DNA of 64,000 nucleotides from Archangium sp. (GCA_030681645.1 JAUXRX010000005.1:186001-250000); one strand, 5' to 3'. Numbered from the stretch's first letter, positions 31,984-40,371 are shown. Numbers and translations are program-made. Notes: generated from the letters alone by a model not told the origin.

Positions 31984-33108
31984 ATGAAGCTCCGACTGCT
32001 GCTGCTCGCCGCGCTCGCGCTGTCCGCCTGCAAGAAGGAAACGACTGCGTCCCCCGACGCGCCCAAGCCCCCGAAGGGCCTCACCGTCGGCCTCGTGACC
32101 GACGTCGGCGGCCGCGGCGATCAGTCCTTCAACGATTCCGCCCTGCGCGGGCTCGAGCTGTGGGCCGCCAACCAGAAGTCCGTCGACGGCAAGTACGTCG
32201 CGCTCTCGCCCGACGAGCGCAAGGCCTCGCTCATTCCCGAGCTCGAGGCGCGCATCGTGCCGCTGGGCATCAAGCCCATCGTGGTGCAGAGCAAGGCACA
32301 GGAGGACTACCAGCCCAACCTGCAGCTCCTCGTCGACCAGGGAGCGGACCTCACCGTGGGCACGGGCTTCATGCTCGAGAACGCGGTCGAGACGGTGGCG
32401 AAGCAGAACCCGCAGGCGAAGTTCCTGCTGATCGACTCGCCCATCCTCGACGCGAAGGGCGCGCCGCAGTCGCTGCCCAACGTGCGCACCATCGTCTTCC
32501 GCGAAGAAGAGGGCAGCTTCCTGGTGGGCGCGCTGGCCGGCCTGGTGGCGAAGGAGAAGGTCGGCTTCGTGGGCGGCATGGAGATTCCCCTCATCAAGAA
32601 GTTCGAGGCGGGTTACCGGGCCGGCGTGAAGGCCACCAACCCGAAGGCCACCGTGCTGGTGCAGTACACCGGCAGCTTCGACAACGTCGCCGCGGGCAAG
32701 CAGGCCGCGCAGGATCTGATCGCCAAGGGCTGCGAGGTGATCTTCCAGGCCGCGGGCAGCGACGGGAACGGCGCCATCCAGGCGATCAAGGAAGCGCGCG
32801 CCGCGGGCAAGCAGGTCTACGCCATCGGCACCGATTCAGATCAAAGCCACCTCGCGCCCGAGGCGGTGCTCACCTCGATGCTCAAGCGGGTCGACCTCGC
32901 GGTGTGGCAGGCCACCAGCGATCTGAAAGACGGCAAGTTCGCCGGCGGCGACCAGACCATGGGCCTCAAGGAAGGCGGCGTCGGCTACGCCCCGGTGCGC
33001 GTCGAGCTCACCGACAAGGCGGCGCTGATCGCGAAGCTCGAGGCCTTGCGCGCGAAGATTATCGCCGGCGAGCTCAAGGTGCCGACCAACCCGGCCGACG
33101 TGCAGTAG
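31984..33108 (+). CDS. BMP-family nucleoside-binding lipoprotein of an ABC transporter
   Basis: A 374-residue lipoprotein (MKLRLLLLAALALSAC, lipobox LSAC) of the BMP/PnrA/Med family, whose studied members bind purine or pyrimidine nucleosides for ABC uptake. Family features are the strand-1 motif GLVTDVGGRGDQSFNDSALRGLE, the FREEEGSFLVGALAGL segment, IPLIKKFEAGYRAG, and the IFQAAGSDGNGAIQA and AIGTDSDQSHLAP ligand-loop motifs. The ATPase and permeases that should work with it are encoded at 36655-40285, three genes further on. Confidence 0.9.
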   Translation: MKLRLLLLAALALSACKKETTASPDAPKPPKGLTVGLVTDVGGRGDQSFNDSALRGLELWAANQKSVDGKYVALSPDERKASLIPELEARIVPLGIKPIVVQSKAQEDYQPNLQLLVDQGADLTVGTGFMLENAVETVAKQNPQAKFLLIDSPILDAKGAPQSLPNVRTIVFREEEGSFLVGALAGLVAKEKVGFVGGMEIPLIKKFEAGYRAGVKATNPKATVLVQYTGSFDNVAAGKQAAQDLIAKGCEVIFQAAGSDGNGAIQAIKEARAAGKQVYAIGTDSDQSHLAPEAVLTSMLKRVDLAVWQATSDLKDGKFAGGDQTMGLKEGGVGYAPVRVELTDKAALIAKLEALRAKIIAGELKVPTNPADVQ

Positions 33109-33116
33109 GCCGCACC

Positions 33117-33965
33117 TCAGCGGGCGCCGACAGCCTCCAGGTGCAAGAAGCTCGTTCGATCGACGCGGAGCCTCAAGTAGCGGGTCCGCACGGGGGCAAA
33201 CGAGATGACAGCGCGTGAAAAGGGCTCGGTTCTCCTGGCGAGTTCCCGCCAGGTCGCTTGATCGTCGCTCGCTTCGACTACCAGAGGCAGCACGCGCTCG
33301 TCGCAGCAGTCCGATCGATTCTCGACCGACACTTCCTGCACCACGGTGGGCTGCTGCAAGTCGTACTCGACCCAGGGGGCGAGCTGAGACTCGGTGTGGA
33401 ACAGCAGCCTGGGGTTGCCCGAGTCACGGCCCAGCTTGCTGCTGACCCGGAAGGGCTTCCCAGCCAGCAGGCCGGGCTCGACCGGGCCCTCTCGCGAGAG
33501 ACTGACCGCCAGGGCGACCACCGCGATCACCACGGTCACCACGCTCAACACCTTGAACCAGCGGATCGCCGAAGCCCGCTGTGCTGCGACCTCAGGGACC
33601 TCCAGCCGCCGGACGCCGGCCCAGGCCGTGCGGCGCAGCTCCAGCACGGCAGCCCGGGTGAGCGCGGAGCGTTCTGCCCTCGAGAACAACGCGCCCCAGT
33701 GCGACAGGTCCAATGAGAGTTCGGCGCGCACGGCTGCCCAGAAGGCGTGGTCGGCGCAGGGGGTCTGGAACCCCGGGTCGGTCGCGGCGGTGAGCTCCTC
33801 GACCGCGGCTCCCAGAAGGAGCGTCGTAGCCGCCAGGCGACCTCCGTCTGGCGGCTCATCGACGGTGAAGAGGACGGCGTCGGCGTAACGCAGCAGCGCG
33901 CGCCCCCTCGCGAGCGAAGCCGGATCGCGCAGGGTCCATTCGACGGTGGTTGCAGTTTCGGTCAT
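33117..33965 (-). CDS. Single-pass membrane protein with discoidin-like (F5/8 type C) domain
   Basis: A 282-residue protein. Residues 1-140 are helical and probably cytoplasmic, then comes one membrane helix (VLSVVTVVIAVVALAVSLS), then an F5/8 type C-like beta-sandwich (WVEYDLQQPTVVQEVSVENRSDCCDERVLPLVVEASDD..TWRELARRTEPF...RYLRLRV), a fold that binds glycans or phospholipid. A CC pair sits in a loop of this domain. Its ATG overlaps the stop of the DUF2079 gene (33962-33965), so the pair is translationally coupled. Confidence 0.75.
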   Translation of the reverse strand: MTETATTVEWTLRDPASLARGRALLRYADAVLFTVDEPPDGGRLAATTLLLGAAVEELTAATDPGFQTPCADHAFWAAVRAELSLDLSHWGALFSRAERSALTRAAVLELRRTAWAGVRRLEVPEVAAQRASAIRWFKVLSVVTVVIAVVALAVSLSREGPVEPGLLAGKPFRVSSKLGRDSGNPRLLFHTESQLAPWVEYDLQQPTVVQEVSVENRSDCCDERVLPLVVEASDDQATWRELARRTEPFSRAVISFAPVRTRYLRLRVDRTSFLHLEAVGAR

Positions 33966-36016
33966 GGAGAGGGCGTCGCTGGCGGCTGGGCCACCTGAGC
34001 GTATTCGAGGCCAAGCGCACGGGCGGCCGCCGCGGTGGCCGGGTTGTGATGGCCACGCTTGAAGAGGACGATCTGCCCCTTCTGAAAGAGCAGCCCATAG
34101 GGCTCCGTGGTGAACAGGGTGCTGAGCTGCTTGACGGCGTGCGAGTCGAGGTGCGTCTTGTCGAGGAGGATGAAGTCGGCGCTGCCGTGGTCGATCTTGG
34201 TGCTCATGGCGGTCAGCCGCGTCGTGAGTTGTGCCACCTCGAGGTCGGTCGCGGCCACGCTGGCCGACTCTGGAATGAGCGCGCTGGCGGCTCGCAGGTC
34301 TTCGGCCCGCGCGCGGTCAGCGTCGGTGAGCTCGAAGGGTATGCGCAGAAAGCCCCCGACGAAGTTCGTCCGCTGGAAGATGGGGCCAAACGTCAACGAG
34401 TGGAGGACGCTCGCGAACAGCAGGGAAGCCAGGGCCGCGCGCCGCTTCACCAGGCCTTCCGCACCACCGCTCTGTCCGAGCGAATGGAGCGCCACCACCG
34501 TCGCCGCGTAGAGATAGGGCATCCAGTGCATCTGGTAGTGGAAACGAATGGAGATGAAGGCATCGTTCGTGTTCGTGGTCAGGAGCGTGAGCGCGGCCCC
34601 CCCGCATGTGAACAGTGCCCAGCGCCAGTTTCTCCAGGGCAGGAACGCCAGCGGCACCAGCAGGTGAAGCATGAAGACGAGCTTGGCGCGGGTGAACAGG
34701 GTCGCAGCCACGAAGAGGGGATTGGTCAGGGCAGTCTTGGCGACGCTCCCGACCCCCTTCTCTTTCGGGACGATCAGATCTTCGTAGATCCACCCGAAGT
34801 CGAACGTGCCTGCGAGCCGCATCACCCCGAACTTCACCAGGACGAACCACGAGAGGCCCGCCAGGAACAGCAACACCCCGAGCTTCACGTTGCGGCGCGA
34901 GGTGATGAAGTACGTCGCGCCCACTGCCATCGGCAGCGCCACGTCTTCGCGAACCAGGAGCGCCAGCACGAACGCGACCGCCGCCAGACGGTGACGCCCG
35001 GTGTTCAGGGCGAACATCAACAAGAACAGGAAGGGGATGGCGATGGGGAGCCAGTGAAAGTCATAGAACAGCGGCGCCGAGAGAGAGGCGGCGATGAGAT
35101 AGGCAAAGCAGATCGCCAGAGAGGTGAGCGCGCTGAGGGCGCTTCGGCAGAGCAGAAAGAGCGGGATCACCGACCCGCCCATCATCACGGCCTGGATGAC
35201 GAGCATGGCCTCACCGCTGGGCCGAATGGCGTAGAAGGGGACGAAGAGCAGCATCGCCAGCTCAGCGTGGTTCGCCAGGTTGTTGCCCCCGGACGAGCCC
35301 CAGAGAATCGGTGACCGGAACAGGCGCCCGTGGAGGGCGTTGTACATCAAGATCTCGTAGTGCCCGAGATCGAAGCCGCCCGTCTGAATGCGGTGGTGCT
35401 GCTGAATGGTGAAGTAGCCCACGAACAGCGCGTACGAGACCGCGGCCGCCCCCACCAGGATCAGGGGCAGCGCCCGGAGCAGCCGGCTTGCTCTGAGCTC
35501 GGCGAGCGTGACTTCGAACGGCCGAAGCAGCGAGGGGGCGACGCTGAAGCTCTGCCTGAAAAGGAACTCGGCCGCGACGGTGGTCAGGCCGAGCAGCAGG
35601 AGGAACTCGAGCGCGTGGTCAGCCCACCAGGCGTAGACCGAGAGGATCAACGCCGGCATGGAGAGCGCGAGCGGGCTGGCCAGCTTGACCACGAATTGCA
35701 GCTTCGCGAGCGGGAGAGCTGCTCTGGGAAGTGCGAGGTGGGCGAGCAGCAAGGTGATGGCGACGACGCACGGCCAGAACACGCTTCGCAGCAGCGCGAC
35801 GCGGAGGTACTCGGGCAGCTCGTTGTGTCCGATGAAGGCGACGAGGTCGACGTCGGAGAGACCGAGCGTGAGCGCGCTGGCCACAGACGAGGCGATCAAC
35901 GCGCACAACATCAGCCAGGGCGCCGCGGGGATGGCCTGACTGTCGATGCGGCGAACCAACTCGGACAGTCTGGCTCGCATGGAGGTCGTCACCGGGCCGA
36001 CGGCACTGTCGGCCAC
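33962..36016 (-). CDS. DUF2079 polytopic membrane protein
   Basis: A 684-residue membrane protein with about 14 hydrophobic helices. The family motifs of DUF2079 are visible: FDLGHYEILMYNALHGRLF, GNNLANHAELAMLLFVPFYAI, and FYDFHWLPIAIPFLFLLMFAL followed by LLVREDVALPMAVGA. DUF2079 belongs to the GT-C-like group of membrane proteins (similar to glycosyltransferase 39 types), so sugar transfer from a lipid carrier is possible but unproven. Coupling with the discoidin-like protein supports work at a glycan surface. Confidence 0.82.
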   Translation of the reverse strand: MADSAVGPVTTSMRARLSELVRRIDSQAIPAAPWLMLCALIASSVASALTLGLSDVDLVAFIGHNELPEYLRVALLRSVFWPCVVAITLLLAHLALPRAALPLAKLQFVVKLASPLALSMPALILSVYAWWADHALEFLLLLGLTTVAAEFLFRQSFSVAPSLLRPFEVTLAELRASRLLRALPLILVGAAAVSYALFVGYFTIQQHHRIQTGGFDLGHYEILMYNALHGRLFRSPILWGSSGGNNLANHAELAMLLFVPFYAIRPSGEAMLVIQAVMMGGSVIPLFLLCRSALSALTSLAICFAYLIAASLSAPLFYDFHWLPIAIPFLFLLMFALNTGRHRLAAVAFVLALLVREDVALPMAVGATYFITSRRNVKLGVLLFLAGLSWFVLVKFGVMRLAGTFDFGWIYEDLIVPKEKGVGSVAKTALTNPLFVAATLFTRAKLVFMLHLLVPLAFLPWRNWRWALFTCGGAALTLLTTNTNDAFISIRFHYQMHWMPYLYAATVVALHSLGQSGGAEGLVKRRAALASLLFASVLHSLTFGPIFQRTNFVGGFLRIPFELTDADRARAEDLRAASALIPESASVAATDLEVAQLTTRLTAMSTKIDHGSADFILLDKTHLDSHAVKQLSTLFTTEPYGLLFQKGQIVLFKRGHHNPATAAAARALGLEYAQVAQPPATPSP

Positions 36017-36076
36017 TGCCTCACAGCACAGGGGTGTGGCTGGGGCAAGACCCCTCTCGAGCGCCGGACGTGCCGG

Positions 36077-36481
36077 TCAGCGCTGAGCGAGCGTCGCGTT
36101 GCGCGCCTGCGTGCAGAACGTCACCGAGTCGATCGCGTGCACGCGCGGGCCTGACACGCCCAGCGGGTGAAGCCAACGCGGCGAGCTGCTCTGAAAGCTG
36201 CGCTCACCGGCCTGCACGGTGAAGGTGACGTCGGCCGGCAGCTGCGTGGCGAACCCCACCACGTCGGTCGCCAGCTCGTCGGCGGTGGTCCATTCGGCGA
36301 AGCGCACCGTCTTCCCACCGACCTCGACCTCGAGCGGGAGCGCGCCCAGGTCTGCACCCTCGATGCGCCTGCAGGTCTGCACGCTCACCTCGGCCACGGT
36401 GGCCTGGAAGGTCGAAGCGGGGGTCTCACCGGTGGTGCCACACAGCGCCAGGACTGCAGCTCCGATGATGACGTTCCGCAT
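36077..36481 (-). CDS. Small secreted protein, possible lipoprotein
   Basis: A 134-residue protein starting at ATG 36481 (MRNVIIGAAVLALCGTTGE), with a short signal peptide whose LALC could be a lipobox. The mature part has two further cysteines (VQTCRRIEG and SVTFCTQARN) that may form a disulfide. No family was recognised. It is flanked by the DUF2079 gene (60 bases) and faces away from the ABC ATPase gene. Confidence 0.55.
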   Translation of the reverse strand: MRNVIIGAAVLALCGTTGETPASTFQATVAEVSVQTCRRIEGADLGALPLEVEVGGKTVRFAEWTTADELATDVVGFATQLPADVTFTVQAGERSFQSSSPRWLHPLGVSGPRVHAIDSVTFCTQARNATLAQR

Positions 36482-36654
36482 GTGGACGCCTCCCACGGAC
36501 TGAGAGAGCACGGCGCGGGCCAGCAGGGAGCCCGAGTAATCTCAAGGCCTTGGGAAGAAGTTCGCCTGCCATTGGTGCGGCTCTGCGCCAGCGGTGGTGT
36601 GCACTGGAGGTTACAGGTGCGGCTCCTGAGCGCTCGGCTAGGGTCGCGCGACAG

Positions 36655-38154
36655 GTGATCGAGCTCCGACACATCACCAAGCGCTTCAGCGGCGTGCCTG
36701 CGCTGGAAGACGTGTCGCTCGAGGTGCGGCCCGGCGAGCGGCTCGCGCTCATCGGCGAGAACGGCGCGGGCAAGTCGTCGCTCATGAACGTGCTGTACGG
36801 GCTCTACCAACCCGACGTGGGCGAGGTCTGCTTCGACGGGCAGGCGGTGAAGGTGAAGACGCCGGCCGAGGCGCTGGCGCGCGGCGTGGGCATGGTGCAC
36901 CAGCACTTCACGCTCGTGCCGACGCTGACGGTGACCGAGAACGTGGTGCTGGGGCACGAGCCCACCATCTGGGGCCGGCTGGATCATGCGCGCGCGGAGC
37001 GTGAGGTCGCGGCGACGTGCACGAAGTTCGGCTTTCAGCTCGACGTGTCGGCGACGGTGCGCGACCTGTCGGTGGGGAGCCAGCAGAAGGTGGAGATCGT
37101 CAAGGCGCTCCACCGCGGCGTTAAGACGTTGATCCTCGACGAGCCGACGGCGGTGCTGACACCGCAGGAAGCCGACGAGCTGTTCGCGGTGACGCGGCGG
37201 CTGAGTGAAGAGGGGTTGGCGGTGGTGTTGATCAGCCACAAGCTGCGCGAGGTGCTGACCTTCTCGACGCGCATCGCGGTGATGCGGCGGGGGAAGAAGG
37301 TGGGCGAGACCACGCCGGCAGAGACGAGCCCGGAGCAGCTCGCCGCCATGATGGTCGGAGATGGTGTTCCCTCTCCCCGCGAGCGGGGAGAGGGTCAGGG
37401 TGAGGGGCCGACAACGCCGCAAGAGCTGGCGCGACTCGACGCCCTCACGGCCACCGGACTCCACGCCGTATCCCTGAGCATCCGCACCGGAGAGATCCTC
37501 GGCATCGCCGGAGTCGACGGCAACGGCCAACGCGAACTCGCCGAGGTGCTCACCGGCCTGCGCCCGTGGACCGCCGGCACCTTCGCGTACGCTGGCAATC
37601 AACTCACCCAGTGGGATCCCGGCACCGCGCGAGAGCAGGGCGTCGCGCACATTCCGGAAGATCGCCTGCGCCGCGCGATCATCGGCGAGCTCTCCGTCGA
37701 GGAGAACGTCTCGCTCGGCCGGCAGCGGCGCGCGCCGTACGCGAAGGGGGCGCGCATCGACTTCGCGGGACGCCGCGCGTCCACCACCGCCCTGCTCGAG
37801 GCGAACGACGTGCGGCCGAGAGATCCACGGGTGCGCGCGGGCGGGCTCTCAGGTGGCAACCAGCAGAAGCTCGTGGTGGGCCGTGAGCTCGACGCCGCGC
37901 CGAAGCTGCTGGTGGTGGTGCAGCCGACGCGTGGCCTCGACATCGCGGCCGTCGCCGCGGTGCGGGAGAAGCTGCGCGCACAGCGGGCGCGCGGGTGTGC
38001 GGTGGTGTTGGTGTCGCTCGATCTCGACGAGGTGCTGGAGCTGAGCGATCGGATCGTCGTCTTGTGTGGTGGCAAGGTGACGGGTGAGTTTGCTCGGGAT
38101 GGGTTTGATGAGCGCGTGATTGGCAGGCGGATGCTGGGGGTGGTCGATGCGTAG
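36655..38154 (+). CDS. Nucleoside ABC transporter, tandem ATP-binding protein
   Basis: A 499-residue ATPase with two nucleotide-binding domains, the arrangement of sugar and nucleoside (BmpA-associated) importers. The GTG start at 36655 gives (M)IELRHITKRFSG. NBD1 has Walker A GENGAGKSS (34-42), signature LSVGSQQK and Walker B LILDEPTAVL. NBD2 has the usual degenerate Walker A (AGVDGNGQ), signature LSGGNQQKLVVGREL and LLVVVQPTRGLD. A type B repeat at residues 238-252 is translated as PSPRERGEGQGEGP in the linker between the domains. It leads an operon with the two permease genes. Confidence 0.92.
   Translation: MIELRHITKRFSGVPALEDVSLEVRPGERLALIGENGAGKSSLMNVLYGLYQPDVGEVCFDGQAVKVKTPAEALARGVGMVHQHFTLVPTLTVTENVVLGHEPTIWGRLDHARAEREVAATCTKFGFQLDVSATVRDLSVGSQQKVEIVKALHRGVKTLILDEPTAVLTPQEADELFAVTRRLSEEGLAVVLISHKLREVLTFSTRIAVMRRGKKVGETTPAETSPEQLAAMMVGDGVPSPRERGEGQGEGPTTPQELARLDALTATGLHAVSLSIRTGEILGIAGVDGNGQRELAEVLTGLRPWTAGTFAYAGNQLTQWDPGTAREQGVAHIPEDRLRRAIIGELSVEENVSLGRQRRAPYAKGARIDFAGRRASTTALLEANDVRPRDPRVRAGGLSGGNQQKLVVGRELDAAPKLLVVVQPTRGLDIAAVAAVREKLRAQRARGCAVVLVSLDLDEVLELSDRIVVLCGGKVTGEFARDGFDERVIGRRMLGVVDA
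37369..37409. repeat. Type B repeat inside the ABC ATPase gene
   Basis: A 41-base copy (CCCTCTCCCCGCGAGCGGGG, then AGAGGGTCAGGGTGAGGGGCC), self-complementary in its first half, read in frame in the inter-domain linker of the ATPase. Confidence 0.85.
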
Positions 38155-38155
38155 T

Positions 38156-38197
38156 GGCCCCTCACCCCGGCCCTCTCCCCGCTTCGCAGGGAGAGGG
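38156..38197. repeat. Type B repeat upstream of permease 1
   Basis: A 42-base copy begins 2 bases after the ATPase stop and ends 5 bases before the permease ATG. Its terminal GAGAGGG is placed as the Shine-Dalgarno sequence of the permease gene. Its hairpin could attenuate transcription or sequester that site. Confidence 0.8.
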
Positions 38198-38202
38198 AGA
38201 AG

Positions 38203-39345
38203 ATGAGGAAGGCGCTCCCGAGCATCCTCTCGGTCGTCACGGCCATCGCGATCTGCTTCGTGGCGGCGGGGCTGACGCGCGACTTCGGCACCGCCGTCGA
38301 CGCGTTCATCGCCATGCTCTGGGGCGGAATCGGCGACTGGCCGAAGTTCTTCGAGACCGGCGCCTCGGCCACGGTGCTCCGTCCACTGGGTGAGGCCGCC
38401 ACCAAGGCCGCCATCCTCACCTTCACCGGCCTCTCGGTGACCGTCGCCTTCCGGGTGGGGCTCTTCAACATCGGCGCCCAGGGCCAGCTCGTGGTCGGCG
38501 CGCTCACCGCCGCGGTGGTGGGCGCGAAGGTCGAAGCGCCCGCCTTCATCCACGTGCCGCTCTGCCTCTTCGCCGCCGCCCTCGCCGGCGCGCTCTACGC
38601 GCTCGGGCCCGCGCTGCTCAAGCTCAAGCGCGGCGTACACGAGGTGATCAGCACCATCATGCTGAACTGGATCGCGGTGAGCCTCGTCGACAACTGGCTC
38701 GTCGTCGGCCCCCTGCGCGCGGCGACCACCGGCGACAACTCCATCTCGGGCACCGATCAGATCCAGGCCACCGCCGAGCTGCCCCGCCTGCTCGGCGAGA
38801 CCTCGCGCCTCAACCTCGGCATCGTGCTCGCGCTGGTCGCCGCCGTCCTCACCTGGGTGTTCCTCACCCGCTTCACCCGCGGCTTCGAGTGGAAGGCGAT
38901 TGGCCTGAGCCAGGACGCCGCGCGCGCGGCAGGCATCAACGTCGACCGCGGCTTCCTCGAGGCGATGCTGCTCGCGGGCGCCTTCGCCGGCCTCGGCGGG
39001 GCCGTGCTCATTCTCGGCACCGAGCTCAAATACCCCGCGTCCCTCGGCGCGCCGTGGGGCTTCGACGGCATCGCCATGGCGCTGATCGGCCAGGGCCACC
39101 CGCTGGGCGTGCTGGCCGTGTCCACCCTGTTCGGGGGCCTGCGCGCCGGCGGCACCCGCATGCAGCTCTTCGGCGTGCACAAGAGCTTCCCCGAGCTGAT
39201 CCAGGGCCTCGCGCTGCTGCTCGTCGCCGCGCGCCTGCTCTGGGACAAGCTGCTCGACCGCATGTCGCGGAAGCGCCCCCTCGAGTCTGCGCGGGGCGAA
39301 CAGGGGCCCGCAGCCGAACCGGGTCCACGGGGGCCATCCACATGA
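38203..39345 (+). CDS. Nucleoside ABC transporter permease 1
   Basis: A 380-residue membrane protein of the BPD_transp_2 type, with about 9-10 helices and the family pattern GEAATKAAILTFTGLSVTVAFRVGLFNIGAQGQLVVGAL, followed by EVISTIMLNWIAVSLVDNWL and the EAA-like GLSQDAARAAGINV loop. It pairs with the second permease and the tandem ATPase to import nucleosides (inferred from family). The last about 20 residues (LESARGEQGPAAEPGPRGPST) are encoded by a diverged type A repeat plus the duplicated junction, so the native C-terminus has been altered. Confidence 0.9.
   Translation: MRKALPSILSVVTAIAICFVAAGLTRDFGTAVDAFIAMLWGGIGDWPKFFETGASATVLRPLGEAATKAAILTFTGLSVTVAFRVGLFNIGAQGQLVVGALTAAVVGAKVEAPAFIHVPLCLFAAALAGALYALGPALLKLKRGVHEVISTIMLNWIAVSLVDNWLVVGPLRAATTGDNSISGTDQIQATAELPRLLGETSRLNLGIVLALVAAVLTWVFLTRFTRGFEWKAIGLSQDAARAAGINVDRGFLEAMLLAGAFAGLGGAVLILGTELKYPASLGAPWGFDGIAMALIGQGHPLGVLAVSTLFGGLRAGGTRMQLFGVHKSFPELIQGLALLLVAARLLWDKLLDRMSRKRPLESARGEQGPAAEPGPRGPST
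39277..39304. repeat. Diverged type A repeat at the permease 1 C-terminus
   Basis: CCCCTCGAGTCTGCGCGGGG then CGAACAGG has about five differences from the consensus; it is inverted with respect to the copy at 39369-39395. The pair may once have been one element. Confidence 0.6.
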
Positions 39346-39419
39346 TCCTCGCGCTGCGGCCCCCCAACCCGTTCACCCCGAGCGGAGTCGAGGGGCCATC
39401 CACATGATCCTCGCTCTGC
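39330..39419 (+). repeat. 28-bp direct duplication flanking a type A repeat at the permease junction
   Basis: The 23 bases at 39330-39352 (GGGGCCATCCACATGATC then CTCGC) recur exactly at 39392-39414, and with one mismatch the match extends to 28 bases (39357 and 39419). Between them lies a type A repeat at 39369-39395. The duplicated segment holds the stop codon of permease 1 and the start codon of permease 2. Confidence 0.9.
39342..39407 (+). CDS. 21-codon mini-ORF created by the duplication
   Basis: ATG at 39342 overlaps the permease 1 stop (ATGA). It reads MILALRPPNPFTPSGVEG-PST through the type A repeat and ends with TGA at 39405-39407, again overlapping the permease 2 ATG at 39404 (ATGA). 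It is probably the remnant of the ancestral permease 2 start and could relay ribosomes from one permease gene to the next. The peptide itself probably has no function. Confidence 0.4.
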   Translation: MILALRPPNPFTPSGVEGPST

Positions 39420-40285
39420 TGAACTCGGTGCTCGACGCCGCGCCCCCGCTCATCTTCGCCGCGCTGGGCGCCACGCTCTCGGAGCGCGCCGGCGTGGTGA
39501 ACGTGGGCATCGAGGGAATGATGCGCGCCGGGGCGTTCTGCGCGGCTGCGGCGGCGCTGGTGATGCCCACCCCGCTCGGCGTGCTGGTGGGCATGCTCGC
39601 CGGCGCGAGCGTCGCCGCGATCCACGCGACCCTCTGCATCCGCTGGCGCAGCGACCAGGTGGTCTCGGGCATGGCCCTCAACCTGGTGATGCTCGCGCTG
39701 GGCACCTTCCTCCTCGAGGCCGTCTTCAACTCACCCTCGTCCACGCCCGCCATCACCCAACTGCCCCTCTGGTTCGGCCACTCGCCGCTCACCTGGCTGG
39801 CGCTGGTGCTGCCGTTCATCGTGCACCTCGCCGTCAACCGCACCGCCTGGGGCCTGCGCCTGCGCGCGGTCGGTGAGAAGCCGCAGGCCGTGGCGGCGAT
39901 GGGCGTACGCGTCGCGCCGCTGCGCTTCGGCGCGGTGCTGCTCTCGGGCGCGCTCGCCGGCCTCGGCGGGGCGGCGTTGTCGACCGCCACGCTCGATCGC
40001 TTCGAGCATCACATGCCCTCGGGCCTGGGCTTCATGGCCGTGGCCGCGATGGTGTTCGGCCGCTGGACGCCGCTGGGCGCCGCCGGGGCCGCCGCCTTCT
40101 TCGCCTTCGGCAACGCGCTGCGCATCGGGCTGTCGTCGTCGGCCCCCGGCCTGCTCGAGGTGGTGCCCAAGGGCGTGCTGCTGGCGCTGCCCTACGCGCT
40201 CACCCTGCTGGTCCTCTCCATCCAGGGCGCGAAGAACGTGGCGCCCGCGGCGCTGGGCCAGCCGTACGATCCCGAGCTCCGCTGA
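39404..40285 (+). CDS. Nucleoside ABC transporter permease 2
   Basis: A 293-residue permease with about 8-9 helices and the family motif LIFAALGATLSERAGVVNVGIEGMMRAGAF, then WRSDQVVSGMALNLVMLALG and the ALRAVGEKPQAVAAMGV-type EAA loop. It is the partner of permease 1. The start at 39404 lies in the second copy of the 28-bp duplication and begins MILALLNSVLDAAPP, which reads on into conserved permease sequence, unlike the first copy. Confidence 0.92.
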   Translation: MILALLNSVLDAAPPLIFAALGATLSERAGVVNVGIEGMMRAGAFCAAAAALVMPTPLGVLVGMLAGASVAAIHATLCIRWRSDQVVSGMALNLVMLALGTFLLEAVFNSPSSTPAITQLPLWFGHSPLTWLALVLPFIVHLAVNRTAWGLRLRAVGEKPQAVAAMGVRVAPLRFGAVLLSGALAGLGGAALSTATLDRFEHHMPSGLGFMAVAAMVFGRWTPLGAAGAAAFFAFGNALRIGLSSSAPGLLEVVPKGVLLALPYALTLLVLSIQGAKNVAPAALGQPYDPELR

Positions 40286-40286
40286 A

Positions 40287-40364
40287 GGAAAAGGGGGACA
40301 GGCTGCTTTATCGTCTCGGGGCGAACAGTCTCGGGGTCGATAAAGCAGCCTGTCCCCCTTTTCC
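40287..40364. terminator. Type C perfect 27-bp inverted repeat, probable bidirectional terminator
   Basis: Arms 40287-40313 and 40338-40364 (each containing GGGGGACAGGCTGCTTTATC or its complement) are perfectly complementary over 27 bases, with a 24-base loop. The stem ends in CCCCCTTTTCC on either strand. It sits between convergent genes (permease 2 and the YkgJ-like gene) and should terminate both. GGGGACAGGC-type palindromes are dispersed repeats in many genomes, often linked with RAYT transposases; none is in this window. Confidence 0.85.
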
Positions 40365-40371
40365 TCCTCCT

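Noticed and set aside
40287..40364. Terminal inverted repeats of an insertion sequence
   Set aside because: Only 24 bases lie between the arms, with no transposase and no target duplication; a hairpin element or terminator fits better.
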